From Gloeothece verrucosa PCC 7822 (GTDB lineage Bacteria > Cyanobacteriota > Cyanobacteriia > Cyanobacteriales > Microcystaceae), in contig NC_014501.1 of assembly GCF_000147335.1 (NCBI RefSeq), forward strand, positions 5,696,501 through 5,760,500: a stretch of 64,000 nucleotides of DNA, given 5' to 3'. The translations under genes were made by a program, and so were the position numbers. Numbering within the stretch: position 1 is the first letter of the stretch; the number at the start of each line of letters is the position of its first letter. The notes below the pieces were generated by a model, which saw only the letters and a list, made by a program, of their open reading frames with translations, was not told the DNA's origin and searched no databases. Positions 63,025-64,000 of the stretch are shown here, one piece after another.

Positions 63025-64000
63025 ATGCTGCGAACTTTTGCCATACTTTTGTTAGGATCAGCTACAATAACGGTTATGCCAACCCAAAAAATCCTAGCAG
63101 GAACATTGACCGGTGAACTCCCTATAGTCATTGGACATCGAGGCGCGAGCGGCTATCGCCCTGAACATACTTTAGAATCTTATAGATTAGCCATTGAATT
63201 AGGGGCTGATTACATAGAACCTGATTTAGTTTCTACTAAAGATGGTGTCCTGGTTGCTCGTCATGAAAATGAAATTTCTGGAACCACTGATGTTGCTAAT
63301 CATCCCGAATTTGCTGACCGTAAAACCACCAAAATTATTGATGGACAAACCCTAACCGGTTGGTTTACGGAAGATTTTACTTTAGCCGAATTAAAAACGC
63401 TACGGGCAAAAGAAAGAATTCCCAATATTCGCCCACAAAACACCGTTTATAACGGGCTATTTGAAATTCCTACTTTACAAGAAGTGATTGATTTAGCCAA
63501 GCAAAAAAGTGCTGAACTGGGGCGGACGATTGGGATTTATCCAGAAACCAAACATCCCAGTTATTTTGATTCCATTGGCTTATCTTTAGAAGAACCGTTA
63601 GTAAACATTTTAAAAGCTAATGGATATAACAGCCAAACCTCACCGGTTTTTATTCAGTCTTTTGAAGTGAGCAATTTACAGGAATTAAATACTTTAATCG
63701 ATGTCCCTCTAATCCAACTGATTGATAGTGCTGAAAACAAACCCTATGATTTTGTCTTAAGCGGAGATGCAAGGACTTATGGGGATTTAATTACTGCCAC
63801 AGGTTTAGCCGATATTGCCAATTATGCTGATGGAATAGGGGCTTATAAATGGTTAATTATTCCTAGGGATGCACAGGGAAATTTATTATCTCCTACTACC
63901 CTTGTGGATGATGCTCACGCGGCTGGATTATTGGTTCATTCCTGGACATTTCGTCGAGAAAATAATTTCTTACCTGCCAATTTACAAAATCAGCCAGAAG
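63025..64000 (+). CDS. glpQ: Glycerophosphodiester phosphodiesterase, 3' end outside window
   Basis: GlpQ hydrolyses glycerophosphodiesters to glycerol-3-phosphate and an alcohol. My translation gives a signal peptide (MLRTFAILLLGSATITVMPT), then the catalytic GHRGASGYRPEHTLESY (about 36-52), LGADYIEPDLVSTKDG and RHEN, and the longer periplasmic GlpQ-type insert with YPETKHPSYF. The frame is open to the window edge, so the C-terminus is missing. Two ATGs, 63022 and 63025, lie after GAGGAGA; the second has the better spacing. Confidence 0.9.
   Translation, partial: MLRTFAILLLGSATITVMPTQKILAGTLTGELPIVIGHRGASGYRPEHTLESYRLAIELGADYIEPDLVSTKDGVLVARHENEISGTTDVANHPEFADRKTTKIIDGQTLTGWFTEDFTLAELKTLRAKERIPNIRPQNTVYNGLFEIPTLQEVIDLAKQKSAELGRTIGIYPETKHPSYFDSIGLSLEEPLVNILKANGYNSQTSPVFIQSFEVSNLQELNTLIDVPLIQLIDSAENKPYDFVLSGDARTYGDLITATGLADIANYADGIGAYKWLIIPRDAQGNLLSPTTLVDDAHAAGLLVHSWTFRRENNFLPANLQNQPE

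Noticed and set aside
1..64000. CRISPR arrays, prophage, full insertion sequences or rRNA genes
   Set aside because: No regularly spaced repeats of CRISPR type, no phage structural genes, no transposase frames and no rRNA sequence were seen.

Overview
This 64 kb window is chromosomal DNA from a cyanobacterium. The supporting genes are a circadian-input ferredoxin-like protein (LdpA), a Ycf45-type SpoIIIAA-like ATPase with an R3H domain, a BgtB-type fused binding-protein/permease, DUF1824, DUF4912 and DUF29 proteins, a PEP-CTERM protein, and very large hybrid kinases with phytochrome-like GAF domains. Moderate-to-low GC, many short palindromic and tandem intergenic repeats, and the gene set suggest a unicellular chroococcalean of the Gloeothece/Cyanothece type. 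The genus is inference and is not proven by the window.

Layout. 0-8 kb: a partial Ap4A phosphorylase, a cupin and a coiled-coil membrane protein (one minus-strand run), an anti-sigma-type ATPase, RlmD, and a five-PAS GGDEF-EAL protein immediately upstream of rlmD. 8-17 kb: an ABC-2 exporter, a small VWA protein, ldpA followed by the ycf45-like gene, a DUF433/DUF5615 toxin-antitoxin pair and two exported proteins. 18-27 kb: an accessory region with a 140-bp IS630/Tc1-type MITE, a type I restriction-modification locus (hsdR, a DUF29 gene, hsdM, hsdS), tRNA-Val(GAC), a DprA/LOG-like protein and a uracil-DNA glycosylase-family protein. 27-37 kb: a DUF4912 protein, a double histidine phosphatase, a tightly packed Uma2 nuclease / AAA ATPase / TOPRIM-like DUF3226 set, leuS, and a BrnT-BrnA module. 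37-47 kb: a VIT-VWA protein, a decayed antitoxin-like remnant, a hemerythrin-domain protein, a truncated STAND (NB-ARC) ATPase and a four-GAF hybrid kinase. 47-64 kb: largely housekeeping genes: an FtsL-like protein and FtsI, DUF389, UDP-xylose synthesis (uxs, ugd), the basic/polar amino-acid ABC transporter, an acetolactate-synthase-family enzyme with a long leader, a membrane hybrid kinase, aroE and a partial glpQ.

The most notable observations are: (1) the split AAA-ATPase plus TOPRIM-like pair, translationally coupled and preceded by a Uma2 nuclease, organised like a split OLD/PARIS-type defence system; (2) one 25-bp palindromic repeat present in two unrelated coding sequences, read in the same frame and encoding AELVPHP in both; (3) a STAND ATPase that has lost its C-terminal sensor; (4) a 12-bp tandem repeat expanded inside the ATP-lid region of an anti-sigma kinase, giving a Cys/His/Asp-rich insert; and (5) several families of small palindromic and tandem intergenic repeats, each present in more than one copy.
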